Position numbers and translations under genes: made by a program
In this document: positions 22,421 through 35,445 of the stretch, one piece after another
How the letters are laid out: each line of letters begins with the position of its first letter
How positions within the stretch are numbered: the stretch's first letter is position 1
Assembly: GCA_008729055.1 (NCBI GenBank)
Contig: SDUX01000003.1
Coordinates: 558,001-622,000, forward strand
Reading direction: 5' to 3'
Length of the DNA: 64,000 nucleotides
Source of the DNA: Pyropia haitanensis
Taxonomy: Eukaryota; Rhodophyta; Bangiophyceae; Bangiales; Bangiaceae
Notes under the pieces: model-generated
Seen by the model: the letters and a program-made list of their open reading frames with translations, nothing else
What the model was told of the DNA's origin: nothing
The model's database searches: none

Positions 22421-22711
22421 GATTCCACAATTTTCTGCGGGGTGTTTATGACAGCTGCTGTGGGGCGCACAAGACGGTGACGGTTGGGCGACATACACCC
22501 TTCTCTCTGACATGCTCTTGTAGCTCTGCTCACGGTGCTTCACGTAATGGTGGTACGCAGGGTGTTTGTCGACCGACGGCACAACCACAGAAGATAGGCA
22601 ACAAAATAGAGAAAACTGGGGCGCATCGTACCGTGAGAGGGGGTCCACAAACGAGTGCGCAACCCGCGATTTCGGGCCGATTCCTGAACCTCCATTTAAG
22701 TACCACAGCGC
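22421..22711 (-). mobile_element. truncated second copy of the 599-bp inverted-repeat element
   Basis: The minus strand of this stretch matches 2968-3270 at roughly 90% by eye, including the 31-bp terminus (22681-22711, ending GGTTCAGGAA on the minus strand). The other half of the element is absent: similarity stops at GTGGAATCCAC, next to the recombinase relic. Many differences are single substitutions, so the copies are not recent duplicates. Confidence 0.75.
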
Positions 22712-23957
22712 AGCTGATCCTGTTCAAAACTGTTGCTGCTGTCTTTCTGTGGAAGCGGCCCACGAAGTTGACTGTCGCTGTTACTCTGTCTTGCCGTGAC
22801 CTCAGCCACATGTTCTATCGCTGTCTCTGTCGGTGCCTTTGGCGTACCAGATCTGACTCTGAGCATGCTCATCGCATCAGAGAGACACCGAGTGCGCCTG
22901 AGCCTCTTTCTGGTAACAGACAAGGAGCATACACGGTGCCGAAAGCAGGCTTGTTCCAGGGCCCCAAGGACGAAGGAAGCTCGTTGTCGCCCTGACGCCG
23001 ACTCCGCACGAACGTGCAACTCCATGCGCGTTCGTCATGACTTACAGAACATGAAAGCAATGAAACGTCCAATCGAGGTTCGTGACCTCAGCCTTTTCGC
23101 GCCGAGAGGCTCAGAGAGGTCCCCTGTGCAGACAACGGCGCGCCGTTGTCGCAACACATGTCATTGTTTGCTCCAACCTGGCTCAAAGTGGCCGTTGTTT
23201 CAACATTTTTGGTGGAGTCCTTGTGAGGTCGTTGATCCATCCAATCAGAGAGCGTCTAGCAGCGTGGATCTCGCGCCTCTTGCAGTGTCCCAAGACTGTT
23301 GCGGGGCACGTGAGACCCAAGGCCATCGAACGCGGTGTTCGCTTCAGGCCAGGCCCCGTCGAGAGTCCCATCAAAAGTGCGCTTTCGATGGGTTTTTGGA
23401 AGGGCTGGAAACGCCCATCGAAACGCGCTGTCGATGGACCGATGGGGGGGGATGGGGCTGGATGAGTACTCGATGGGTTTTAGGTGGGAACTGACGATGA
23501 GGGTGGCGGCCGGCGGCGGGAGCGCACGCGCGCCCCTTGATGGTCGCGCAACGCGCGAAATGCCACTCTCCCCTCCCTCACCCCCTGCTCGGTCGCGGCA
23601 GCCACCACCGAGGCACGCCATGGTGGCCCGCCACGGTGGATTGTACGCGCTGACCGGGCGCGGGTGCCCGCCGCCTCGTCTCCTCCGCTGCCCCCCTCTC
23701 CCCTCCACACCGCGCTGTCTCTCCCCCCCCCCTCGAGGTGTCTGCCCATGGTGGTGTATTGTACTCATCCGCTGTCCTTCCAACTTGCTTTTTCTATCCT
23801 CCCCGCCCCTCCCCTCACACCAGGCGCGTCATCCGCCGCAATGCCGCCCCCACCTCTACCTCGCGCTACCTTCCACCCCCCCACCTCCTGCCCCCGTGAG
23901 GACAGCGACCGGTCGCTCACCGGCGCCGAGTGACGGCTCCAACAGCCAGCAGGTGGC
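22712..23957. other. intergenic, no gene supported
   Basis: Lower-GC sequence with no convincing gene. It contains a 10-bp perfect hairpin at 23383-23423 and several further copies of CGATGG. The last 200 bases are probably the 3' flank of the zinc-finger gene ending at 23958. Confidence 0.5.
23383..23423. repeat. hairpin, 10-bp stem TTTCGATGGG
   Basis: TTTCGATGGG (23383-23392) pairs perfectly with CCCATCGAAA (23414-23423) across a 21-base loop. CGATGG recurs further on (23430-23480). It could be a transcription-terminator-like stem, a binding-site cluster or chance. Confidence 0.5.
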
Positions 23958-24333
23958 TTAGCGGCCTCTCCGTGGCGGCGGCGGTGGCGGCGCGTCGTCC
24001 GACGGCGGCAGCCGCGGCGACGGCGACAGCAGCGGCGGTGGCGGCGGCGACTGGTCGGCGGCGGCGGCAATGGCGGCGGCGACGGCCGCGGCAGTGGCGT
24101 TTGCGGTCGCGTCGGTGGCGGTCTCCGTGGCGGGGAGGAGCCCGCTAGCAGGCACGGCCACGCCCGCCGCTGCCGCGGCCGCCATCCACTCGTTAAGGCT
24201 CACCGCTGCTGCTACCGCCGCCGCCGTCGACGCTGCCGTGGCCGCCGGTGGGCCACGCGGGGCGGATGCGGCCGGGGGGGTGCCCGCCGTGGCGATGGGC
24301 CGCCCACCCGCGCCGCCGCCGCTCCCGCTCGGA

Positions 24334-24367
<34 letters not shown>

Positions 24368-27300
24368 AGGCGGCGGCGTGTGCCCACGGGTAGTAGGCCG
24401 GCACCGGTCCGCCGCCGGCGCTGACGCCGGCCGCCGCCGCGGTGGCTGCCGTCGGAGCCGTCCACGGCGGGGAACCGCGGACGGCGGGCAGAAGACCGGG
24501 GGGGTCGGGGAGTGAAGGCCGCCCGCCGGCCCCCATCGTCCACGGCGGTCCACCCCGCGTCGGCATCGTCGGTGGGTGGGGTGGCGCCAGCGCCGCGGCG
24601 CCCCGCGGCGGCAGCGGCTGTGGTGGCAGCGCTGCGGCGGGTAGTCGCGGCACGGTTGGCGGCTGTCTCGCGGCCGGCGGCGACACGGTCGGCTTCAGCG
24701 TTGGCATCTCCAACGCCTCCATAGCCGTCGGTCGAGATGGAGGTGCCGCCGCCGCTGCGGCCTGCGACGATGCTGCCACCCGCACGGCCTTGGCCGGGCG
24801 TGAGGATGCCGCGCTCTGCCGCGCGTCGGGGTCCGACCCGCCTGCCGCCGCCCATACCCGCTGGATGCTGCCTCTGCTGTTGCTGCTTACGCCCCGCTCC
24901 CCGGTGTCCGCCGTACCACTCGCGTCTGCCATGGCGGCGGCGGCGGCATTGGCGGTAGTGGCGCCGCCGTCGGAGGCCGGCGCCCCCACCACGGCTGGCG
25001 GGTGCGCAGCCCGGCCGTGCTTGCGGAGCCCCCATGAGGTAGGAAACGACTCATCGCACCGACGGCAGCGGTGCATCACCCCCACCGTGTGGACCGTCCG
25101 GTGGTGGGCGTCGCGGTGGGTGGCTTGGGAGAAGGCCGCGCCACAGCCGTCTGCGGGGCACATGTACCGCCGGTGTCCCAGGTGGACGGTGTTGTGGTGG
25201 CGCTTGAGGTGGCCTCGATGGACAAACACTGCGCTGCACCGGGGGCAACGGTGCGTGCGCGCGGGGGTGGCGCGGACGCCGCGGCCACCGCGGCCACCGC
25301 CGCCGCCGCTGCCGCTGCCGCCGCCGCCGCTGCCGCCGCCGCCGCTGCCGCCGCCGCCGCTGCCGCCGCCGCCGCTGCCGCCACCGCTGCTGCCGCCGCC
25401 GCCACCTCTGCCGCCGCCGCCGCCGCCTCCGCCTGCGGCGTTGTCTCCGCTGCCGCCACGTCGGCCGGGAGCGTCACCAGCGGTGGTCGGGGGAGACGGG
25501 TCGGGCCCTGAAGCCAGCCCTCCGCCACTGCCGCCGCCGCTACCGACGCAACTGCGACCGGAAGGGGCGGACGCCGGTGCTACTGCACCGGCGACGGCGG
25601 CGCGCCATGCGGCGGCATCCAAAGTCCAGTCGCTGCCGACGCCACTGCCGCGGCCAAGCCCACGAGGCCGGCTGCTGGCGGGCTGTGCATCCATGCCAGC
25701 GCTCTCCCAGTCGATGCGACCCGCCCTCTGAGCGGCGCCGCTATTTGTGCCGCTGCCGCCATGCCCGCCGCGCCCCCCCCCGCCTCCGCCACTGCCCTTC
25801 GCCGCGGCGACTTCCCCCCCCGTCGCCGGCGGCCAGTCGACGCCGACCCCCGGCGGCGCGCTGTAGGCGCCTTCCCCCCCGTCTTCGGCGGGCGTCCACT
25901 GCGGCGCGTGCGCGGCCGTTGGCGTGGCGGGCGCCGTGTGCGCCGACGCCTCCCCGTCGTCCCACGAGAGAAACAGCCCGGAGGTGCCGCTGCCGGTGAG
26001 TGGAGGTGCCGCCCACGGGTGCACCGGGGGGGGGGGGGGGGCGCCCGACCTGGCGTCGGCGGCGGGCTGCCACAGTTCGCCGTCCGGGGTGGCCTCCGCG
26101 CCGCTCGGGGGTGCCGCGCCTGTGGGCGTGCCCCGCGGGTATGCGGACAGGGTGGCTGGCCATGACGCTGCCGCGGGCAGCGATGTCGGCGGCCACGCGG
26201 GGGTGGCCGCGGGCGGCGGCGACGGCCACAGCCAGTCGGCTGGGTGGAGGTCGGCCGACTCGGCGGCAACTGCTAGCGCCGCCCCGCCGTCGGTGGGCGG
26301 GGAGCCGGGCACCCACAGCGCGGCCGCGGCCGCCGGGGGTGGCGACGTCGACAGCAGTGGGGGTGACGGCACCGGCGGCCGTGGTGCCGGTGGCGGCGGC
26401 GATCGGGATGGCAGGCGTGGCGTGGGAGGCCGGTGGGACGTTGGCGGCACGTGGGGTGGGGGTTTCACGGCCTGCGCGGGCCCGGAGCTCCCCGGTGCCT
26501 CTCCCGTTGGCCTGGCGGTCGTGTTGGCTGCCAACGTCGCGCCCCCCCTCCTCACCGTCTCGTATGTGAGGTGGGTGGTCATACCCGCGGCGACCAGCCC
26601 AGCAATCCCTGGCGGGTGTGGCGCCCCGTCGACAGCGGCGCGATGATACGAGGTAACGCAGACACGCCCGGCGCCTCCGCTGCCCACATGGTTGGCCCAC
26701 GTGCGGGACCTGCCGCCGCTACCGCCGCTGCCGCCGTCGCCACCATCGCTGCCGTCGCCGTCCCTACGGCCGCCGTTGGTCTCCCATGGCTGCGCAGGGG
26801 TGGTGTTCGCGAGCACAAGGCGCGCGACGGGCCGGGCCAGGTCCACCCGCTCTGTCAGGGTGGGCGGCAGCGGAGTGCCGGGGAGGTGTCCGGCCCCACT
26901 AGTAGCGTCCATCGTGGCGGCAGCGGCGGCGACGCCCTCCCGGCTAACCTCAACGGAGCCGCCGTCACGGCCATCGCTGCCGGCATTGGCAGCCACCTCG
27001 TACAGCACCGCTTCGACCAGTTCAAGCCTCTCCCCCTGCCCGCCGCCTACATTACCCGCCGTGGTGTTGCTGGCAGTAGTGCCGGTGTCTGTTCCGGTAC
27101 GAGGAGCGGTAGCGTTCGGCGTGGCGGTAGCGGCGACAGTGGCGGCGACGGCGGGGGCGGTGGTGGCGATCGCCAGGAGTTGACCATCCGAGTACCACCC
27201 AAACTCCACCGAGCCCACCCCCCCAGGCCTCGCCGACAGGTCTACCACCAGCCGCCGCACAGTGGGGGCGGCGCCCCCTTGGGCGAGCCGCCCCACCAGT

Positions 27301-27638
27301 GGCGGCGTCTCCCCACTGGTCACCGTCGCAAGGACGAGGGTGTCGCTGCCGCCGCCGCTGTGGTCGTCCTTGGTGGTGAACGAGGGAATGGTCACCGTCG
27401 CCACCGGGAGCACCAGCTCCTCCGTGTCGGGGGGGAAGATGGCGGCAAAGGTGCCGTCCGCGGCGGCTGGACTCGCCGCCGCCGCCGCCGCCGCCGCTCC
27501 GCGTTCGCCGAGGTACACGCCTCGCACGATGCCCGCCGCGGCGGCGACGGGGGTGGGGGCGGCCGAGGGGGTAGCGTCGAGCAGCCAATCCCGGACGGCG
27601 GGGATGGCCAGCAGCCGGCCGGCGGCGGTCCATAGCAT
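23958..27638 (-). CDS. C2H2 zinc-finger protein A (three fingers)
   Basis: A 1226-residue probable transcription factor in one uninterrupted exon. Three C2H2 fingers lie at about residues 795-880: CPRCSAVFVHRGHLKRHH (C-x2-C-x12-H), YMCPADGCGAAFSQATHRD (C-x4-C) and CRRCDESFPTSWGLRKHG. They are preceded by Gly-rich repeats (encoded by GCC triplets near 25280-25440). The N-terminal 150 residues are not low complexity: LAIPAVRDWLLDATPSA, VRGVYLG, EELVLPVATVTIP, VGSVEFGWYSDGQLLAI. This part is shared with the paralogue at 32958-36686 and I know of no named domain for it. The start is the first ATG directly before the shared region (MLWTAAGRLL). The C-terminal 330 residues are Ala/Pro/Ser-rich. Nuclear location and DNA binding follow from the fingers; targets are unknown. 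Confidence 0.8.
25280..25440. repeat. CCGCCG/CTGCCG triplet array encoding a Gly/Ser linker
   Basis: Short tandem units (CCGCTGCCGCCG) repeated about ten times on the plus strand. On the coding (minus) strand this gives a GGGGSGGGGS-like linker directly before the first zinc finger of protein A. Confidence 0.8.
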
Positions 27639-30600
27639 CGCTGGGGACGGGGGGGGCGGGGGCGGAACGTTGGCGCCGAGGAAGTGTGGGGTGGGGGGGG
27701 GGTGACGTCGACAGGGGAAGAAGAAGTACAGGGAGTGATGTACGGGGCGAGTGGATGGGGAGGTAGGGTGGGGGAGGACGGGATAGGAAGACGACAGTGG
27801 CGAACGAGCCGACCAGTGCGGACGGCGCGGTGCGGCGACCCGGGCGAGCGGCGGAGACCACGACAACGTCGGCGGGCCGCCGCGTTGCGCCACACGTCAG
27901 GGAATGGGTCGCCACCGCGACGTTGCCGTCGCACGCAGAGGTTTGTTGCTCCGCAACCGCCACCGGGGAAAATAAAGCTGCAACAGGCACCCCAACACCG
28001 TTCACAGTTAAGGGGGAGGGAGGGGGAGGGAATCGCGCCGGAGGGGGAGGAAGCAGTCGCGCGGGAGGGGGGCAGCCGAACAGGCAGCCGCGGTCCCGCG
28101 GCGCCGGACGGGGCCGTCAAGCGACGCGCGTGTGGACGCGGTCCGACGTGGCGACTCGTTGGCCGCCCGGGGCAGCACCCCCCCTCCCCCCACGCGCCTC
28201 CCCCCCGCCCCGCTCGCCCCGCTCCCCCCCCCCGCCACCACGAGTCCCGCCGAGAGGACGGCCGTGCGCCGCGACACGGGGGCGGACCGGCGCTACAGCC
28301 CGTCCTCCCCGCTCCCTCCCGTGGGGCCGGGACTCCCCCCCACCCCCCCCCCCCCGCCTCTGGGAACTCGCCACCGACACGTTGGTAGCGGCGCCGCTCC
28401 CGCCCCTCCACACCCGCAATGACGGTGGCGACGGCGACGACGGCGCCGGCGGCGCCGGCGCCGGCGCCGGCGACAACGGCGGCAACTGCAGCGGCGACGG
28501 TGTGGTGGCGGTCGCGGTGGCGGCCGCGGCGGCCAGGCGGGCGGCCGCGACCCGCACGACGTGGCGCAAAGGCATGACCCACCGTCCCTCCCCCCCCCGC
28601 GCCCCCCCCCCCGCCCCGGACCTCGAAATCCCTCGGCCAACCGCGTGGTGGCGGGTCGGGGGTACAGTGCGCTCGCTCAGACTCCCGCGGTGGCCAACTC
28701 CCACCCCCCCCCCCCGCCCACCCCGCCGCCCGCGGGTACTTGCCCGTCGCGGTCGCCGCGGGGCAGAGCGGCGGCGCAATGGCATGCCGCGTCGCGCTGC
28801 CGGGAGCGGACCCCCCCCGCCCCCCGCCCGCTCAACAGCGGTACGCTGGGGTCTGCGGGGGCACCCCGCGGCGGCCACCGTCGCGGCCTCACACAAACGG
28901 AGGGGGCGGATGGGTGCGGAACGCCACCGGGGGGACCCGCCACGGGCGGGACGGCGGCACTCCCGCTCTGGCGGGACCCATCCCGGACGCCGCGGATTCC
29001 CCGCCCCCCCTCCCACCGTGATGGCAGGGGCGGGCACCCAGCCAGGCGGTGAGGCGGTGGGCACGGCGGACCACCGATGGGTGCCCTCGGGGGAGTCTGC
29101 AGACTCTCCCCGGCGGGATACTGCCGTGGCGGTCCTAGCTACCACCGACCCCACAGACCGCGCCGGCCTGCTGTTCGTCTGTCTCCCGCCCTTGACTCCA
29201 TCAGAGTGATCGTCTACTATGATGGAGTGACCGGCCCTTGCGTCACCTTCCCAGGCCTCACCACCACCCGACCGCTGCTCCCATTGCTGGGAGAGGTCTG
29301 ATAAGTGGCGCGGGTGGGCAGCGGCCCACCCAGAGTGTGGTCAAGAACGTGGACGAGCAACCTCGCGCTGACCGGCCCGCGGAGGGCGTGCTTCAATTCC
29401 GTGTTGGGGAGCCCTCGCGAGGGCCCCCCGAGCCGAGGTCATCACCAGTGATCGCCGGGCAAGCGGTGCCCGCGCGCCGTAACCCCGGAGCACGCACTCG
29501 GCACGCGTCCGGTACGTGCCGAAAGGAGAGGTGCCTTCGCCACATGCTGGCAGCCTATTCGACCACCGCAACTCGGGCACGAGCCTCTATCAATGGCATG
29601 GACGGTCTCGACAGCGCAGGGGTGCACGTCAAACGGGAGCGTCGTTGGGCGGAGGTGGAGGAAAAGAAGCGCACGCAGCCGTGGGCGCGGCGGAATCATA
29701 GGCCCAACAACATTTGCACCGCCTACTTGATGCTAGGGGGGGGCCACGAAAGATGCATCAAGAGATCCAACTGGAGGCTCGAGGGGCCGTCCCACCACCC
29801 CATTGGCCCAACGCAGGGTGAGAACTCGAGCGTAGTAGCGTGCTGCGCCCATCGGATGCATCAACGGTGGAGATGCTGGACCCACAGCGAAGACAACTTG
29901 TCGTCTTCAAGAGTTGCGTGCCAAACGCAGGAGGATGCTCTCGATACCGCCGGGCTGAACCATCGAGATCCGCCACTCATCCATGCAGAGGCTACCCCAG
30001 GCGCATCCCCGCAGTGGATCTCGACAGCTGGCACGGCGCACAGGCGCTTCACATGATCGGCTGGGCAAAGTTTCGCACGCTCGAGGGGCTGGTCGTAGCC
30101 ACGTGTCGCGGAACACAATCCGCACGTGCACCCCGTGGCGGCCGTGCCGCTTGCGAGAAGTTCTATCGTGGAAGCAATTTTGGAAGCGATCAGATGGATG
30201 AATTACACGTTGTAGGTTGTGGTTCTACTTTTTGCGCTCGTGTCGGCCGCAGCGGCGGCCCGCGCGCGTGCTGTCCGCAGCATCTCTCGTGCGTCGCGCC
30301 ACAGGGAGGGCGGTCTTTACGCCGCGTGCCGACCTCTTGGCTGCTGCTGGAATGGCTGCTTCCGCGACGACAATGACCAATGGCGGCCATCACGACCGTG
30401 GACAGGCCCGGAATACCCCGGCCGCTGGTCGAAGTACCCGGCCTGCAGGCGCTCTTCCCTTTGCCCTCCTTCACGCGGTTGCGGACCTCAGCGTCCGAGG
30501 GGTCCACTGAAGGGCTGCGAAGACTCGAGGCGGGGCGTCTCGATGCAAAACGAACTATAGAACGAACGACGTTGGACTGCGCACCTCCTCCGCCACCTTG

Positions 30601-32957
30601 TGTAGAAATTCTGCCATCGCTCTCGTGACTGTTCCTGGTCTACTGGCCCTCCGCGTCCTCCTGTCTCGCCATCGCGCTTGCACCACTCCCGCTCTGGTCG
30701 AAGCGGAGGTTCGGAAACACGCAATTGAAACATACTTGTTCGTCTTCTCAAAAACAACTCTGGGGTGTTAGCACAGCTATGTCAATGCACAGAGCCATGT
30801 ATTGCGCGTCCACAAACAGGATAGTGCATTAGTGCATCCCACGAACAGTGGATGTTGTTGTTGTCGAGAAACTATGCAGAATCGACGTTTGAGCCAATCA
30901 AACGGGCCTCTTCATGAAGTCAACAGGTCCACTCTTAGAGTGGCGGGACGCACAGAAGATGCTGCTGTTGACCAGAATTGGCACAGACACGGCGCCTGAG
31001 ACAACGTAACGCCCCTGTGCATGTTGTCGACACTTTTCGCGGGTCTTGTTCAGAGCCCTCAACTTTTGAGGCTTCATGTGCATGTCGTCTGAGGGCAGTA
31101 CTCGATGCAGCTTGTCGAGCTGTATCTTGGTTTCTCGCTGCTCTTCTTCCCTTCCCGCTGTACGCACTTTCCTTCGTCAGCGTAAGTCAGATACCCCTCA
31201 CCGAGGGGTCCGAGAGTACTGTAGGATCTGTGCGGGCTACTTGAATGCCAGCTTTGGAACAGACTCTGTTTGACAGGGTGCTACATCCTGGATTAAAGGA
31301 TCCACCGCCATCTCACGCAGGCTCCTTCCATCAGCACGCAAGTTGCAACTTTAAGCGACATCCATCCGATGTCCCGCCACGCCGGGCCGTCGGGCGATCA
31401 AACGTCCAGATAGCTGAGTCAACCATGCCTCTTTACTCACACCAGTGAACTCCAGCTCCATGGCCGGGGAACTGATCACACGTGCGGCCGAGGAGGAGTC
31501 GCAGCACACACGATCAAAATCGATACTTCCAGGACGTGGACCAATGGATGCGCGTTGACGTGCGTGCAACTCTTGATCGCTTCGCAGCATCGGTCACCTT
31601 TAAACACAGGCTGCTGCTTATTGGATGAAAATTTATTAAGCCGGCGTGTAATTGGGCGTGATCCAGCGTGAAGCGTTCGGACTTTCGGATTATTTCGCAC
31701 TTTCACATGAAGTCGGGCCCTTTCGGCACGGGACGCCCATGAAGCCAAGCTCTAACCGCGACGGTTACTCGGGAAGAGGTCCCCGCCGCGGGGTCATCCC
31801 TGTCGGCAAGGCCGCTGCGTTAACGATACTCTGATGCCGCGACGATGGCTTCGATAAGACGGCTCGGCGGGGGCCGCGTCGCGCCACGGTCGAGGCGATG
31901 GTGGGATTGGCCAAATAGAATGAACAGGAAGTGCCCGAAGCAGAGGAGGACGGCCCGCAGAGGTGTCATAGGACTAAGAGCGGACGCTCACGTCTTTTAG
32001 CTGAGCACCCCTTGTACCCGAAGAAGAGAAGCACAGAGAGCTGATCAACTGACACCTACTGGCGCCTGGAGCCAGCGTGCGAAGGGAAATTTTGTATCAA
32101 AACACGTACGATCAGAATCGCAATTGGCTACTCTCTCTTTTTCTGCTCTTTTTCTTTTGTCTATATTCCGTCTTCTGTGCTTCACGCTGCTCGACGGGGT
32201 GTACCACGGCCTTTTGTCCTCGGCCCGGCCCTTTTTTGCTGCGTGTTCCCCGACAGCGTCATCCAAGCAGAGAAGCACACCAAACGCGTCCGGCGGTAGG
32301 CGATGCCGACGTGCCTCTGCCAGGCACGGCGTCGGCCAGGCGGCGGCTGCGGCCCGCCACGGCGGCTGTGCGTGGCTCAGCTCCACCGTGGCGGCCACCC
32401 CTGCGGTACAGTCGACGCCGGACCGACACTCCCGTCCCCGTCGTCGGCCGTCCCACCCCGATGGACCTCCCCCGCGGCCGCCACCGCCGCAGCCGCCGCC
32501 GCAGCCGCCGCCGCTGCGGTCGTCGCCGCCGCGTCGTGGGGTGGTGCCGCTTCGCCGGCGACAGCGACATCGCCACCTGCGGGCGTCGTCCCGCCCCGCG
32601 GCGGCTCCGGCGGCGGCGGCGGGTGCGTCGGCGGCAGCCACGCCGGGTGGTGGGGTGGCGACGCTGGCGGCGGGCGCACGGTGTGCGTCGGCGGCGTCGG
32701 CGGCGCCCGCCGCGCCAGCGTGCCACGGGGCGTCGTCGGCTGCGGTGGCGGCGGCGACGACGCGGCGGCGGTCGCTGCCACCGCATGCGCGTCCCGCCTC
32801 TCTGACCAGCCGACAGGGAACGACGCGGGTCCGCTGCCGCCGCCGACGCCGCCGCCGCCGCCTGCCGGTGGGAGGGCAACCCCAGACGGCAGCGGGAATC
32901 TGGCAGGTGCGCCAGGCACGAGCGGCGCGCAAGGTACCCCGCCACCCCGCCCTCCCC
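27639..32957. other. 5.3-kb region without a supported gene
   Basis: 27.6-29.2 kb is C-rich and full of artefact frames, and includes the 5' flank of zinc-finger gene A. 29.2-32.2 kb is markedly lower in GC, with many stops in all frames, and resembles decayed repeats. The minus-strand reading near 29907-30131 and the plus-strand reading near 30140-30240 (EKFYRGSNFGSDQMDEL) have non-biased composition but no homology I recognise. 32.2-32.9 kb is again GC-rich and may contain the 3' part of zinc-finger gene B. Confidence 0.45.
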
Positions 32958-34074
32958 CTACGCCTCCTTCGTCCCGCCCGCCGCCGCCGCCACTCTCTCC
33001 CACCCCCCCCCCCCTTCGTCCATCCCCGCACACGTCGGCCGCCACGCGTTACCCTGCCGCGGCCGCTGGACGCTCCCACACCGCCGCCCACACCGGCGGC
33101 ACCCCCACCCGGGCTCCGCGTCGTGTACCGCGCGGATGTGGGCGTCGCGGTGGGAGGCCTGCGAGAAGGTTGACGCGCACCCGACCGCCGGACACCCGTA
33201 CCGCCGCTGTCGCAGGTGCACCGCCGTGATGTGCCGGTTGAGATGGCCCCGGTGCGTAAAGATCGACGCGCACACGGGGCACGGGTGCCGTCGGCGGGGG
33301 CACGGGGGGGTGCCCCGGCCACGCCTGCTGCCGCTGCTGCCGCCGCCGCCACCGCCGCCGCCGCCGACAACGCTACCGGTGCTGACGCCGCCGGTGCCAC
33401 CGCCAGTACCGCCGCCGCCGCTGCCGCTGCCGCTGCCGCTGCCGTCGCTGCCAGCACTGCCGCCGCGGGAGCCCGTCGGTGGCGACGCATCGAGCGCTGG
33501 CTGCGGGTGCGGCAGCGGCAGCGGCACCAGCGACGGCGGCAGTGGCGCGAGTGCAGCCGCGGTTGGCGCCCGCGGAGGGGAGAAGGCGGCGGCGGGGTAG
33601 GGCGCGTCGGCCACGGTCGCCGGCCGCCCATGATGGTGCCACGTCCACGCCGCGGGCTGCTGCCAGGGTGCCGCCGCGGTCAGGGTCGTCGGGGAGGGCG
33701 GCAGCGGCAGTGCCTGGGGCGGCGGCACGGTCGCCCACCTCATGCTCGGCGGCGAAGGCAGCGGCGCCATCCTGCCACCGGAATGGCCGGTGCGACCCGC
33801 ATCTGGCAGAAGCGCCTCCCACAGCGCCCTGCCTTCCGTCATGGGCGGTTGCCGTGGCGGCGGATGTGCTGTCGGCGACGTCCACCACGTCGTCGACGCC
33901 ACCGCCGCTGACGCCGAAGCCGTCTCCGTCGCCGCCACGGCCGTGCTTGCTGCCTCGGGCGTCGCAGCGGGCTCGGCTGAGGAGGCGTGGATCGTTGTGC
34001 CCAACCTGCCGCCGGCCCAGCCGGTGTCATGACCCTCCCAGAAGCTGCCGACGACGCTTCCTCTGTGTCCTTCC

Positions 34075-34165
<91 letters not shown>

Positions 34166-35413
34166 TGCCGCCGCCGCCGCCGTCACTGCCGCCGCCACCG
34201 TCGTCGCTGCCGCCGCCGCCGCCGCCGCCGCCGTCACCTCTATGCGCACCACGGGCGTCTGGCGGCGGTGCTGCGAGCGTGGCCGCCTCCGAGCCGTGCG
34301 ACGACGCCAGGAGGGCGGCAAGCGCGGTGGCCACCGCGTCCGACGTGGGCGACGGCCGCAGCGCCCCGCCACCGCTACCGGCGTGCGGCGAGGGGGACCC
34401 GAGCCCATGGCGCTGCCGGCCGGGATCGGCCGCCCTCCTACGGGGCGACGAGGCAACTGGCAGGGTGCTGCCGCCGCCGCTGCCGCCGCCGCCGACCCAG
34501 CGCCCCACGGCGGCGGGGGACGGGTGAAAGGGCGGCGCACCCGCCGATAAGGCCGGCGGTGGCGGCGGCGGCCACGCCGGGGCGGCGGCCGCCCCACTCG
34601 GACCCGCGCGATGATGGTGGGCGGCGGCGGCCGCCGCACTCGGAATCGCGTAGCGATGGGGGGTGGCGGCGGCCGCCCCACTTGGATCCGTCTGGTGATG
34701 GTGGGCGGCGGTTGCTCCACTCGGATCCATGTAGTGATGGTGGGTGGCGGCAGCCGCCCCACCCGGATCCGCGTGGCGATGGGGGGTGGCCGCGGCCGCC
34801 CCGCTTGGATCCGTCTGGTGATGGTGGGTGGCGGTTGCTCCACTCGGATCCATGTAGTGATGGTGGGTGGCGGCAGCCGCCCCACCCGGATCCGCGTGGT
34901 GATGATACGCGGCGGCAGCCTTCGCGGCGCCGCCGCCGTCCTTGTGAGGCCTTTCGGCTGGCGGCTCGCCCGCCGGCGGCGACCGCTGCCAGCTGGTCCG
35001 CCCCGCTGCGGCGGCGCCCGCCATCGCCGCCGGCTGCGGCCACCGCGGCGGCGACGGTGACACGACGGTGACACGCAGCGCGGCGAGGCCGTTCCGGACG
35101 AGGCTGTCCAGGTACGCCCCGCGCACCGTCACGACCGTCGTGTATGTGTCGATGGCGGTGGTGTGCCACAGCGCCGTGGCCGCCGCCGCGGCGGCCGGCG
35201 CGGTCGTCGCCAACGGCACCGCCGCCGGGTCCAGCCACGGGAGGAGCGGCTGGCGGGTGGCGGCGGCGGCGGTGCCACTGCCGTCGCCGCCGCCGTCGCT
35301 GCTGCGCCTGGCCGTGGCCGTGCCGGTGCCGCCGCCGGTGCCGCCACCGGCTGGGCTGTGCGCCGCCCCGCCGGGCGGCGACGGCGACAGCGACGGCGGC
35401 GGCGGCGACGGCA

Positions 35414-35445
<32 letters not shown>

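Noticed and set aside
27684..29209. Plus-strand frames of 234-470 codons upstream of zinc-finger gene A
   Set aside because: Low complexity, no motif, and shadowed by equally long minus-strand frames.
32045..33631. 528-codon minus-strand frame overlapping the zinc-finger region of gene B
   Set aside because: It is antiphase to the clear finger frame over most of its length and Arg-rich; a short C-terminal exon of gene B in one of these frames remains possible.
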